DNA from: Mesorhizobium loti CJ3sym
GTDB taxonomy: Bacteria; Pseudomonadota; Alphaproteobacteria; Rhizobiales; Rhizobiaceae
Direction: 5' to 3'
Length of the DNA stretch: 42,859 bases
NCBI RefSeq assembly: GCF_000472785.1
Contig: NZ_AXAL01000001.1
Span: 583,206-626,064, forward strand
The translations under genes and the position numbers were made by a program. Within the stretch, counting starts at the first letter, position 1. Every line of letters begins with the position of its first letter. Below are positions 8,816-16,842 of this stretch, one piece after another. Under the pieces are notes generated by a model. The model saw only the letters and a program-made list of their open reading frames with translations. It had not been told where the DNA came from and made no database searches.

Positions 8816-10888
8816 ATGGAGCGGTTTCCCAAACCCGTCCTTCAGCGTTTTGTGGAAAGCTGGCGACGATCGAGAATCCGCCGGCGGGGGCCGCTGCAAG
8901 ACATGCATGAAATCTGGCGTCAGTTCCGCCGCGACAAGCGTGGCAACTATGCTCTTATGACGGTCGTGGCGATGGTGCCGCTGATGGGCGGCCTGGCGGT
9001 CGCGGTCGACTTCACCGAGATGAACCGCGAAAAGCAGATGGTGACGAACGCGCTCGACGCCGCCAACTTCGCCACGGCACGTCGGCTGACGGAAGGCGCG
9101 ACCGACGATCAGCTGAGAGCCTATGCGCTCGACTTCTTCAATGCCAACCTGAACGATGTCGATCCAGCCAGTGCGACGCTCAACGTCACCTTGCCCAGCA
9201 CCGCGACGGGCGGCGGTCTGCTCACTATGACGGCGCAGCTCAACTACAAGCCCTATTTCTATCCTGCCTTCGCCCAGCTCGTCGGCAAATCCGCAACCGA
9301 TGCAAACCAGAACATCAGCTTCAACATCACCTCTCAGGTGCGGCTGAAGAACACGCTGGAAGTTGCCCTGGCGCTCGACAATTCAGGATCGATGACCACG
9401 ACGGGCACAGGCTCTGGACAGCCGCGCATCGATCTTCTCAAGACCGCGGCCAAACAGCTGGTCGACACTCTTGCCCTGCAGGCGGCGATGATCAAGCAGA
9501 TCGACAAGCCGGTACAGTTCGGGCTCGTGCCCTTTGCCGCCTCGGTCAATGTCGGCGCCGGTAATGGCAATGCATCCTGGATGGATACCGAGGGCCTGTC
9601 GCCGGTGTCGAACGAGAATTTCGACTGGTCGACACTGAACGCGCCCACCAAATATGCCCAGCAAACAAACGGCATCTGGTACAAGCGCGGCACCGGCTGG
9701 GGAGCCACGGAAGGCCAGATGCTGTCCCGGTTCTCGCTTTACCGCGACATGCAAGTCGTCACCAACCACGAGCGCGTCGTCAACAGCAAGCGGGTGGTTT
9801 GCGACCAATACAACTCGAACAACACCTGCAAAAGCAGCCACAACGAATATGACTACATCGATTCCTACGGGCCGTTCGCAAGTTGGCAAGGCTGCGTCGA
9901 ATCCCGGCCCTATCCCTATAATGTCAACGACGCTCCGCCGGCCGGCGGCTCGGCCAATACCGGCATAGGCGTCGGTGATCCGGCGACGATGTTCGTGCCG
10001 ATGTTTGCACCGGACGAACCTGGCAATCATTGGAAGCTGACCCAGGACCCCGACGAGGCCGCACCGGTGACCTATGGCGCGGTGAACAGCTGGTGGAACG
10101 ACGATCCTTCGAGCAGTAGCGGTCAATCCCGGCTGCGCAACATGGCCAAATATTTCCAGCCGCGGCCGATCGATGCGCCGGCGCTGCCCACCGGCAATGG
10201 CCCGAACTACAGCTGCACCACCGGTGCAATCACGCCGCTGACCGACGTCAGCGTCGCCGATGGGCAAACCGCAATCAAAGCCGCGATCGACCTGATGCAG
10301 CCGAATGGCGGTACCAATGTTCCCGAGGGCCTGGCGTGGGGCTGGCGGGTGGTTTCAAGCGGTGAACCGTTCACGCAGGGGCGCCCCGAAACGGAAAAAG
10401 GCAACGACAAGGTGGTGATCGTGCTGACCGACGGCGCCAACACCTACTATACGCCGTCCTCGCTAGGCTATTCAGATCCCGCCAACTCGAAATCGACCTA
10501 TGCCTCCTACGGCTACCTCAACCCCGGTTACAACGGCACCTCGGTCGGCCGCATGTTCATGGGCACATCGAGCGCCATCGGTCAGTTCGATTATTCGAAC
10601 GGCAATTACACCAATGCACTCAACGAACAGATGGCGACGCTTTGCAACAACGCCAAGGCGGCCAACATCCTGGTGATGACGGTGGCGCTCGACCTGTCGA
10701 CGACCAAGGCCAGCGACCAATTGGCCATCAATGCGCTGAAATCCTGCTCGTCGGACTCGCGCTTCCGCAAGGATCCGACGGATCCGAGCAAGCCGGCGAA
10801 ATTGTTCTGGAATGCGACCGGCGCCAGCCTGTCGAACGACTTCAAGGAAATCGGTAACGAACTGTCGAACCTGCGGGTGGTCGGCTAA
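8816..10888 (+). CDS. TadG-like protein with von Willebrand factor A domain
   Basis: 690 residues. The N-terminus carries the TadE/TadG-like anchor: basic FRRDKRGNYALMT followed by a membrane segment about 45-66. The von Willebrand A metal site is visible: DNSGSM at 188-193, Thr 500 in GGTNVPEG and Asp 539 in VLTDGAN. The distance between the first and second elements (about 310 residues) is far beyond a plain A domain, so a large Asn/Tyr/Cys-containing insertion sits in the fold. TadG-type proteins belong to Flp/Tad pilus loci, but no other tad gene is in the window, so it may act alone at the envelope. Start 8816 is drawn; ATG 8903 (661 residues) fits the conserved region equally well and neither has a good ribosome site. 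Confidence 0.88.
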   Translation: MERFPKPVLQRFVESWRRSRIRRRGPLQDMHEIWRQFRRDKRGNYALMTVVAMVPLMGGLAVAVDFTEMNREKQMVTNALDAANFATARRLTEGATDDQLRAYALDFFNANLNDVDPASATLNVTLPSTATGGGLLTMTAQLNYKPYFYPAFAQLVGKSATDANQNISFNITSQVRLKNTLEVALALDNSGSMTTTGTGSGQPRIDLLKTAAKQLVDTLALQAAMIKQIDKPVQFGLVPFAASVNVGAGNGNASWMDTEGLSPVSNENFDWSTLNAPTKYAQQTNGIWYKRGTGWGATEGQMLSRFSLYRDMQVVTNHERVVNSKRVVCDQYNSNNTCKSSHNEYDYIDSYGPFASWQGCVESRPYPYNVNDAPPAGGSANTGIGVGDPATMFVPMFAPDEPGNHWKLTQDPDEAAPVTYGAVNSWWNDDPSSSSGQSRLRNMAKYFQPRPIDAPALPTGNGPNYSCTTGAITPLTDVSVADGQTAIKAAIDLMQPNGGTNVPEGLAWGWRVVSSGEPFTQGRPETEKGNDKVVIVLTDGANTYYTPSSLGYSDPANSKSTYASYGYLNPGYNGTSVGRMFMGTSSAIGQFDYSNGNYTNALNEQMATLCNNAKAANILVMTVALDLSTTKASDQLAINALKSCSSDSRFRKDPTDPSKPAKLFWNATGASLSNDFKEIGNELSNLRVVG

Positions 10889-11005
10889 GCCAGCCGGGAC
10901 GGGTTTTTCTGGCGCAACGCCTGGCGCCGCCAAGCCCTTGCGGGCGCCTGCCGTGACAGGCACATATTGGTGGCGTGCGGAACCGCGCATCCATCGCGGC
11001 ACGCC

Positions 11006-11106
11006 TAGAGCGTTTCACCGTTTCATGGAAACGGCGAACTGCTCTAACTCTTCTGTTTTGACGCAATTCCGGACGGAAAACCGTTCACACTTTTCCTGGA
11101 ATTGCT
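11006..11106. repeat. Mosaic palindromic intergenic element, family B copy 1
   Basis: Two palindromes in tandem. The first has outer arms TAGAGC (11006-11011) and GCTCTA (11041-11046) with an inner CCGTTTC / GAAACGG stem around ATG. The second has outer arms GCAATTCC (11063-11070) and GGAATTGC (11098-11105) with inner GGAAAA (75-80) and TTTTCC (91-96). A closely similar copy is at 24567-24699. It ends 12 bases before the lysE-family start codon, so it forms its 5' leader. Confidence 0.85.
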
Positions 11107-11118
11107 AGGGGACGAACA

Positions 11119-11751
11119 ATGCCCGATACCGCCAACCATCTCGCCTTCGCGCTGGTCTGCCTCGGCATGGTGCTGACGCCGGGCCCGAACATGATCTACC
11201 TGATCTCGCGTTCGCTGTCGCAAGGGCCGAAGGCCGGCCTGATCTCGCTTGGCGGGGTCGCGGTCGGCTTCCTGTTCTACGTGGTATCGGCAGCGTTCGG
11301 CATCACCGCGCTGCTGCTGGCCGTGCCCTTCGCCTATGATGCGCTGCGCTTTGCCGGCGTGCTCTATCTCTTGTGGCTGGCCTGGCAGGCGGTGAAGCCG
11401 GGCGGACGTTCGCCGTTCCAGGTGCGCGACCTGCCGAAAGACGGGCCGCGCAAGCTGTTCGCCATGGGGCTGATGACCAATCTGCTCAACCCCAAGGTGG
11501 CGGTTCTCTATCTTTCGCTGCTGCCGCAATTCATCAGCATCGGCAAAGGCCACGTCCTGTCGCAGTTGCTGGTTCTGGGTGCGACGCAGATCACCATCAG
11601 CCTGACCGTCAATGCCATCATCGCGGTGACAGCTGGCTCGATCGCCACCTTCCTTGCCGGACGGCCATTATGGCTGGTCATCCAGCGCTGGATGATGGGA
11701 GGCGTGCTGACGGCGCTGGCGCTGAAAATGGCGACCGACGCGCAGCGCTGA
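11119..11751 (+). CDS. LysE family amino-acid exporter
   Basis: 210 residues with six membrane segments and the RhtB/LysE signature at the N-terminus: LGMVLTPGPNMIYLISRSLS, where the TPGPN turn is diagnostic, and LMTNLLNPKVAVLYLSLLPQF in the middle. Members export amino acids or small metabolites from the cytoplasm; the substrate cannot be read from sequence. AGGGGA lies six bases before ATG 11119, right at the junction with the upstream repeat. The gene stands alone and runs towards the DUF2189 gene. Nothing notable is seen in the gap 11752-11834. Confidence 0.92.
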   Translation: MPDTANHLAFALVCLGMVLTPGPNMIYLISRSLSQGPKAGLISLGGVAVGFLFYVVSAAFGITALLLAVPFAYDALRFAGVLYLLWLAWQAVKPGGRSPFQVRDLPKDGPRKLFAMGLMTNLLNPKVAVLYLSLLPQFISIGKGHVLSQLLVLGATQITISLTVNAIIAVTAGSIATFLAGRPLWLVIQRWMMGGVLTALALKMATDAQR

Positions 11752-11834
11752 GGGCGAAAGCGTCAAGCTGCGATCTGCTGCTAGCTGCTTAACATTTCTG
11801 CCCGCTTGCTAAGTTGCCGGTACGATGGGCTTCC

Positions 11835-12659
11835 CTACATCGGTCGGCGAATCGGCCGGATCTGCGCCGGCTCGATTACCTTGCGGTAGAGGTGCCAGGT
11901 GGCATGGCCGAGGATCGGCATGACCACGGCCAGCCCGGCAAACAGCGGGATGGAGCCGATCACCAGCAGCACGGCAACCAGCAGCCCCCACAAGGCCATC
12001 TGCAGCGGGTTTGCGATCACCGCGCGGGCCGAGGTCTCGATTGCCGAGACGGCTCCGACATCACGGTCGAGCATCAGCGGAAAGGCAACCACCGTTGTCG
12101 CCAGCACCACCACGGCAAAGACGAAACCGGCCGCATTGCCAAGCAGAATCAAGGTCCAGCCCTTGCCGGTCGTCAGCACGTCGCGGACAAAGGAGCCGAT
12201 CGAAGCCGGCGGCTGATCGACAAACAGGCTGCTGTAGATCGATTGCGCGGTGAACAGCCACAACAGGAACAGCACAAACAGCATGATGCCGATGACCGCG
12301 ATCGACGGCAACGCCGGAGAACGGCGCACATCCAATGCGTGGCGCCAATCCGTATTCATGCCGAGTTCCCGCCGGCGGCTGATCTCGTAGAGCCCGATGG
12401 CGGCAAAAGGCCCGAGCAGGGCAAAGCCCGACATTAAGGGATAGACAAGCTGGATGGCATTGGAGCCCGAGGTCCACTGCGTCAGGATCAGGCCGACGAC
12501 TGGATAGATCAGGCACAGGAACACGTAGTGGGAAGGTTTCGCCCAGAAATCCTCGGCGCCGAGCTTGAGCGCGTCCCAGAGATCCGCCGTGGTGATGCGG
12601 CGCACCGTGGGCTGCACATGCATCCCATACGCGTCCGCCATGACATGAAAGCCGGCCAT
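11835..12659 (-). CDS. DUF2189 integral membrane protein
   Basis: 274 residues. The N-terminal segment VRRITTADLWDALKLGAEDF followed by about six membrane helices matches the DUF2189 family (proteins of unknown function, some annotated as putative integral membrane proteins). Start choice: the minus strand has GGGAGG at 12671-12666, which touches the ATG at 12665 but is six bases from the ATG at 12659, so 12659 is preferred. It is a single gene between the LysE exporter (convergent) and the VOC gene. Function unknown. Confidence 0.85.
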   Translation of the reverse strand: MAGFHVMADAYGMHVQPTVRRITTADLWDALKLGAEDFWAKPSHYVFLCLIYPVVGLILTQWTSGSNAIQLVYPLMSGFALLGPFAAIGLYEISRRRELGMNTDWRHALDVRRSPALPSIAVIGIMLFVLFLLWLFTAQSIYSSLFVDQPPASIGSFVRDVLTTGKGWTLILLGNAAGFVFAVVVLATTVVAFPLMLDRDVGAVSAIETSARAVIANPLQMALWGLLVAVLLVIGSIPLFAGLAVVMPILGHATWHLYRKVIEPAQIRPIRRPM

Positions 12660-12830
12660 AACCATCCTCCCGTGTGTCGGGGGCGGTCACCGCCGAGATG
12701 GCCGCCCGCAGCTGCCACTAGTAGATGTGGCACCATAGCCGATTTGCCAGGGGTTGTCGCCAAATCGATGGGCTTGGGCACGCCCTCACGGGATTGTCAT
12801 CGCCATGCAGCCAAGCAGGCAGCGCGGAAT

Positions 12831-13229
12831 TTACCCCGGCGTGTTGAAGACCGCCTCGATGTGATGACCGTCGGGGTCGATGACAAACGCGGCATAATAA
12901 TGCAGGCCATAGTCGGGACGTAGGCCGGGCGCGCCATTGTCACGGCCGCCATGAGCCAGTGCGGCTGCATGAAATTGCGCGATGCTCTGACGATCCGGGG
13001 CGGCGAAGGCCAGATGGAAGCCCGGACCGGGCGGACGCTGCCCTTTCGGGCGAAGTTTAAGCGCCAGCTTGTCGCCGCCACCGGCAATCCCGTAGCCCAC
13101 CGCCTGATCGGGTTCGCCGGGCCTGAGATCGTCCCAGACCCTGATATAGCCGAGCGGCGCCAGCACGGCATCGTAGAAGGCAGCCGCGCGTTCGATATTC
13201 GAAACGCCGAAGGAGATGTGGTGCAGCAC
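12831..13229 (-). CDS. VOC family (glyoxalase/bleomycin-resistance fold) protein
   Basis: 132 residues from GTG 13229 (VLHHISFGVSN). The paired beta-alpha-beta-beta-beta modules are visible: N-terminal LHHISFGVSNIERAAAFYD with the first metal-ligand His, and C-terminal YYAAFVIDPDGHHIEAVFN with a Glu ligand. The longer frame to 13376 adds residues outside the family. Members include glyoxalases, dioxygenases and resistance proteins; the YIRVWDD and GGRDNGAPG segments are common in the unassigned glyoxalase-like group, so the substrate is unknown. It is divergent from the CAP-domain lipoprotein (95-base gap). Confidence 0.87.
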   Translation of the reverse strand: MLHHISFGVSNIERAAAFYDAVLAPLGYIRVWDDLRPGEPDQAVGYGIAGGGDKLALKLRPKGQRPPGPGFHLAFAAPDRQSIAQFHAAALAHGGRDNGAPGLRPDYGLHYYAAFVIDPDGHHIEAVFNTPG

Positions 13230-13324
13230 TTTTGAGTTTCCCTCGTATTGGCTCGTGGCCTGTAAAACGCGATTTTCACCGACCTGCCCGGCAAAAGCCA
13301 TGATCGCGGCTATGTCAGGCAGGC

Positions 13325-13837
13325 ATGACAGCTGAAAAAATCGAAATCCGTCAAGCAGGCCTGAACAGGCGCACATGGATCAGGGCGGCCGGCCTCGCCG
13401 CCTTGATCGGGCTTGCCGCCTGCAGCACCGTCTCTGCCCCCACAGGCCAAGGTGCAGGCGTTTCCTCCTCCGCCACCGCCACACTGGCCAGCTTGCGTGC
13501 CACAGCCGGGCTCGGCCCGCTGGCTCCGGACGCACAGCTCGAACAGGCCGCACTGCAGCAGGCCGGCTACATGGCCTCGCGCGAGCGCATGAGCCACACC
13601 ATGGGCTGGGGCAAGGATTTCGCCTCGCGCATGAAGGACAACGGAGTGCGAGGCGCCGCGGCCGAAAACATCGCCGAGGGCCGCTTCGACCAGCAGAAGC
13701 TGTTCGACATCTGGGCGCATTCGCCCGGCCATCGCCGCAACATGCTCGATCCGGATTTCAGCCGCTTCGGGCTCGCCTATGTGCGTGACGGAAGTGACCC
13801 CAACCTGCGCTACTGGTCGCTGGTTCTCGGCAAGTAG
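13325..13837 (+). CDS. CAP (SCP/PR1-like) domain lipoprotein
   Basis: 170 residues. A basic N-terminus and hydrophobic stretch end in the lipobox LAAC with Cys 33, so the protein should be lipid-anchored in the envelope. The CAP domain covers about 53-170, with the family's conserved residues His 91 (SHTMGWG), Glu 114 in AENIAEG and His 132/His 136 in AHSPGHRRNML, and the final YWSLVLG strand. Bacterial CAP proteins are secreted and mostly of unknown activity; eukaryotic relatives bind sterols or lipids. It converges on the 2-oxoglutarate oxygenase with a palindromic repeat between the two stops. Confidence 0.9.
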   Translation: MTAEKIEIRQAGLNRRTWIRAAGLAALIGLAACSTVSAPTGQGAGVSSSATATLASLRATAGLGPLAPDAQLEQAALQQAGYMASRERMSHTMGWGKDFASRMKDNGVRGAAAENIAEGRFDQQKLFDIWAHSPGHRRNMLDPDFSRFGLAYVRDGSDPNLRYWSLVLGK

Positions 13838-13855
13838 GGTTGATTTTCTTGTTTG

Positions 13856-13904
13856 ATGCATGTCGTCATCCCAAAACCGCGACACACTTTTGGGCGACAT
13901 GCAT
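13856..13904. repeat. Short nested palindrome, family A copy 2
   Basis: Perfect outer arms ATGCATGTCG (13856-13865) and CGACATGCAT (13895-13904), inner arms CCCAAAA (13870-13876) and TTTTGGG (13888-13894). The last base is shared with the stop codon of the minus-strand oxygenase gene (13904-13906). It sits between two convergent genes and may act as a bidirectional terminator. Same family as 1863-1910. Confidence 0.85.
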
Positions 13905-14884
13905 TACTTCGTCGTCGCCTTGAATTTCCCCATCAGATAGGGACCGGAGCGCACCGGTCCGTATTTCGGCGCCTCGCCGTCGGCGAGACAGGCGTCCAGC
14001 ACCTGGATCTCGGCATCCCAGTTCGGCTGGTGGAAGAAAGCCATCGACTGGCGCCGGTCCTTGCCGCCCTCGTCAGCAGGCGGATTGACGACACGATGCA
14101 CGGTCGAGACCCAGCGGTCGTTGGTCCAGCGCGCCATCAGGTCGCCGATGTTGATGACGAAGGCTCCCGGGACCGGCGGCACCTCGGTCCATTCTCCATC
14201 CGGCGTGATGATCTGAAGGCCGCGCGATCCGGCCTGCGGCAAAAGGATGGTCAGGCTGCCATAGTCGGTGTGGGCGCCGGCGCGGATCTGGCCGGGTTTG
14301 GGCGCGACGTGCTGTTCGGGATAGTTGAGCGCCCTGAGTGCACTGATCGGCGCATCGAGATAGCTGTCGAAATGATTTTCAGGCAGGCCGAGCGCGGTGG
14401 CGAAGACACGCATGATGCGCAGCGCCAGATCCTCGAGCGCGGCATAGTAGGCCTTCCAGACGTCGACGAATCCGTCCGGCGCTTCAGGCCAGATCGTCTC
14501 GGCATAGCAGAAGGCGAGCGCCTCGGGATCGGACATGCCTTGCGGTATGCGGAGTGGGCCGCCGTTGAAGCTCTCCTTGAGATCGGGTGGCGTGTCGACG
14601 TTGCGGGATTTGGCCAATGCCTCGAGTTCGGGGCCGAGATAGCCGTAGGGATAGCCCTTGTAAGGCGCCTTGGCGCGCTGCTTTTGCTCCGGCGGCAGAT
14701 CGAAGAAGGCGCGTGCCTTCGACCATGCCGCGTCGATCACCGCCTGCGGAATGCCGTGGTTGGTCACAGCCAGGAACCCGGTGTCGCGGCAGATGCGGTC
14801 GACTTTGGCGCCGAGCGCTATTTTCTCCTCGGCGCCGGCGTTTTCGAACTTGTCGAGATCGAACACCGGGAATGTCGTGTGCAT
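13904..14884 (-). CDS. 2-oxoglutarate/Fe(II)-dependent oxygenase (isopenicillin N synthase-like)
   Basis: 326 residues from ATG 14884 (MHTTFPVFDLDKF); a TTG at 14899 is a longer alternative. The plant/bacterial DIOX_N domain is followed by the 2OG-Fe(II) oxygenase fold. Iron ligands are His 205 and Asp 207 (AHTDYGSLT) and His 263 (STVHRVVNPP); Arg 278 and Ser 280 (RRQS) fit the RxS motif that binds 2-oxoglutarate. The NHGIP and RALNYP segments are typical of the family. Bacterial members oxidise varied small molecules and the substrate here is unknown. It stands alone, upstream of nothing on its strand until the efflux operon. Confidence 0.92.
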   Translation of the reverse strand: MHTTFPVFDLDKFENAGAEEKIALGAKVDRICRDTGFLAVTNHGIPQAVIDAAWSKARAFFDLPPEQKQRAKAPYKGYPYGYLGPELEALAKSRNVDTPPDLKESFNGGPLRIPQGMSDPEALAFCYAETIWPEAPDGFVDVWKAYYAALEDLALRIMRVFATALGLPENHFDSYLDAPISALRALNYPEQHVAPKPGQIRAGAHTDYGSLTILLPQAGSRGLQIITPDGEWTEVPPVPGAFVINIGDLMARWTNDRWVSTVHRVVNPPADEGGKDRRQSMAFFHQPNWDAEIQVLDACLADGEAPKYGPVRSGPYLMGKFKATTK

Positions 14885-15001
14885 CGGTCTTGCATCCAAC
14901 CTGTCAACGAAACGATGCCGTCAGGTCTGGCGATGAGCTAGGACCAACCGACCCGGCAATTCTAGTCCATCTGCGCGGCAGGCACATTGCCTGGCGCGGG
15001 C

Positions 15002-16534
15002 CTAGTCCATGTGCGCGGCTGGTGCGCCACCGGCTGGCGCCCGTGCTGGCTTGCGCAGAAGGAAGACGAACGGGATGGCAACCAGCGTCATCACCATCAG
15101 GATTTTGAAGTCGTTGACGTAGGAGATCATCATCGCCTGGAGATTGACCATGCGATCGACCTCCGACAGCGCCGTCGGATCGCCGCCCGCGGCCGCTGGC
15201 GAAACCGCCCAGAGGTTGGGATTGAACGGGTTGATGAAGGCCGAAAGCTCGGCATGGTTGATCTGCGTGTTGCGCACCAAGAGCACGGTCACGACCGAGA
15301 CGCCGATCGACGAGCCAAGATTGCGCACCAGGCTGAACAACGAGGTTGCATCAGTGCGGAAGCGCGCGTCAAGCGTGGCGAAGGCGACCGTCGACAGCGG
15401 CACGAACACCATTCCCATGCCCAGGCCCTGGATCACACCGGAGCTGAGGATCAGCCAGTTGTCCATCTGCGGCGTGAAGCTCGCCATGGTGTAGAGCGAC
15501 TGCGCGGTCAGGAGAAAACCGATGACGACGAGAATTCTGGCGTCGATCTTGTTCATGAGCCGCCCGACGACGAGCATCGAAATCATCGTGCCGATACCGC
15601 GTGGACCTATGACGATACCGATGGTGACAGTCGGATAGCCGAAAATGGTCGACAGCATTGGCGGCAGCAGCGACATCGAGGCCAGGATGAGCACACCCAT
15701 GACGAAGATGAACGCCAGCCCGGTCACGAAATTCCGGTCGAGGAATATCTTGGGGTCGATAAAGGGATGTTCCGCCGTCACCGTGTGAATGATGAACACC
15801 CAGAACCCGGTGATGGCCAGGCCGAGTTCGATCCATATCTCGACCGAGGAAAACCAGTCGACCTCGCCACCGCGATCCAGCATCAGCTGCAGCGCGCCGA
15901 CGCCGAGCGATATCATGGCAAAGCCGAAGAAATCGAAGCTGCGCACGCGCCGGGCAACGGCCGGCAGATAGGCGGCCATGCCAAGGAAGGCGACGATGCC
16001 GACCGGCAGGTTGATGAAGAACACCCAGCGCCAGTTGAAATTGTCGGTCAGCCAGCCGCCCAGCGTCGGGCCCAGGATCGGTCCCAGCATGATGCCGGCG
16101 CCCCAGATGGCCATGGCCTGGCCGTGACGCTCCTTGGGGTTGATGTCGAGCAGGAAGGTCTGCGACAGCGGCACGATGGCGGCGCCGAACACGCCTTGCA
16201 TCAGCCGGAACACCACAATGGTTTCAAGGCTCCATGCCAGGCCACACAGCATGGAGAAGACGGTGAAGCCGACCACGGTCGTCAGGAACAATTCCTTGCG
16301 GCCGAAGCGGTCGGCGAGCCAGCCGGTGACCGGCGTCATGATGGCGGCGGCGACGATGTAGGAGGTCAGCACCCAGTTGATGTTGTCGGGAGAGGCCCCG
16401 AGATCGCCCGTCATGGTCGGCAGCGCGACGTTGGCGATGGTGGTGTCGAGCGCCTGCATGACGGTCGCCAGCATGAGCGCAACCGTGATCAGGCCGCGGT
16501 GCGGCACTTCTTTGAAGGGTTCGGGCATGCTCAT
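15002..16534 (-). CDS. emrB: DHA2 family MFS multidrug efflux permease (EmrB/QacA type)
   Basis: 510 residues with 14 predicted membrane segments, as expected for the DHA2 family of proton-coupled drug exporters. The N-terminal ALDTTIANVALPTM motif (motif D1 of the 14-helix exporters), GWLADRFGRKELF (motif A) and GPILGPTLGGWL (motif C, antiporter) are all present. It works with the membrane-fusion protein EmrA and usually an outer-membrane channel, which is not encoded here. It follows emrA on the same strand after a 308-base gap containing a long palindrome, which is unusual because emrA and emrB usually adjoin. ATG 16534 is drawn; ATG 16528 is possible. Confidence 0.94.
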   Translation of the reverse strand: MSMPEPFKEVPHRGLITVALMLATVMQALDTTIANVALPTMTGDLGASPDNINWVLTSYIVAAAIMTPVTGWLADRFGRKELFLTTVVGFTVFSMLCGLAWSLETIVVFRLMQGVFGAAIVPLSQTFLLDINPKERHGQAMAIWGAGIMLGPILGPTLGGWLTDNFNWRWVFFINLPVGIVAFLGMAAYLPAVARRVRSFDFFGFAMISLGVGALQLMLDRGGEVDWFSSVEIWIELGLAITGFWVFIIHTVTAEHPFIDPKIFLDRNFVTGLAFIFVMGVLILASMSLLPPMLSTIFGYPTVTIGIVIGPRGIGTMISMLVVGRLMNKIDARILVVIGFLLTAQSLYTMASFTPQMDNWLILSSGVIQGLGMGMVFVPLSTVAFATLDARFRTDATSLFSLVRNLGSSIGVSVVTVLLVRNTQINHAELSAFINPFNPNLWAVSPAAAGGDPTALSEVDRMVNLQAMMISYVNDFKILMVMTLVAIPFVFLLRKPARAPAGGAPAAHMD

Positions 16535-16575
16535 GGCGCAGAACTTCCAGCAGGTAACAAAACCGTGTAGAAAGG

Positions 16576-16693
16576 GTTTCCGGGCGGCAACGCCTTCCGT
16601 TGAGAGACCCTCATCGCGGTGGGACGCGAATCTCGATGTGGGGGTTACATCGACCGAAAGTCTCTGATGAGCGGATGCCTGCCGCCCGGAAAC
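16576..16693. repeat. Long nested palindrome between emrA and emrB
   Basis: Outer 14-bp perfect arms GTTTCCGGGCGGCA (16576-16589) and TGCCGCCCGGAAAC (16680-16693). Inside, AGAGAC (16603-16608) pairs with GTCTCT (16660-16665), and a terminal hairpin forms from TCGATGT (16633-16639) and ACATCGA (16647-16653) around a 7-base loop. A small separate hairpin GGACC/GGTCC follows at 16698-16711. The element lies in the 308-base gap of an otherwise continuous efflux operon; it may be an RNA attenuator or processing site, or a mobile-type repeat. No T-run is visible on the minus strand. Nothing else is seen in 16535-16842. Confidence 0.75.
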
Positions 16694-16842
16694 ATGAGGA
16701 CCGACGGGTCCGTGTCGAAGATTTCAGATTTCGGCCAGGCCGCAACGCGGCTTGAACCAAGCGCTGATCCTTCCCACTCCTCCCATCAGACCAATCCTGC
16801 TATCCGCTTCCACCCGCTGTTCTGCGCGGGCTTCCGCCGATT

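Noticed and set aside
14987..16570. Long open frame on the plus strand (about 527 codons) opposite emrB
   Set aside because: Product is His/Gln/Arg/Asp-rich with no domain; it is the antisense shadow of a clear 14-helix transporter in GC-rich DNA.
16576..16693. Signal recognition particle RNA, 6S RNA or mini-ykkC motif
   Set aside because: The conserved SRP tetraloop region, the 6S bubble and the paired ACGR loops of mini-ykkC are not present.
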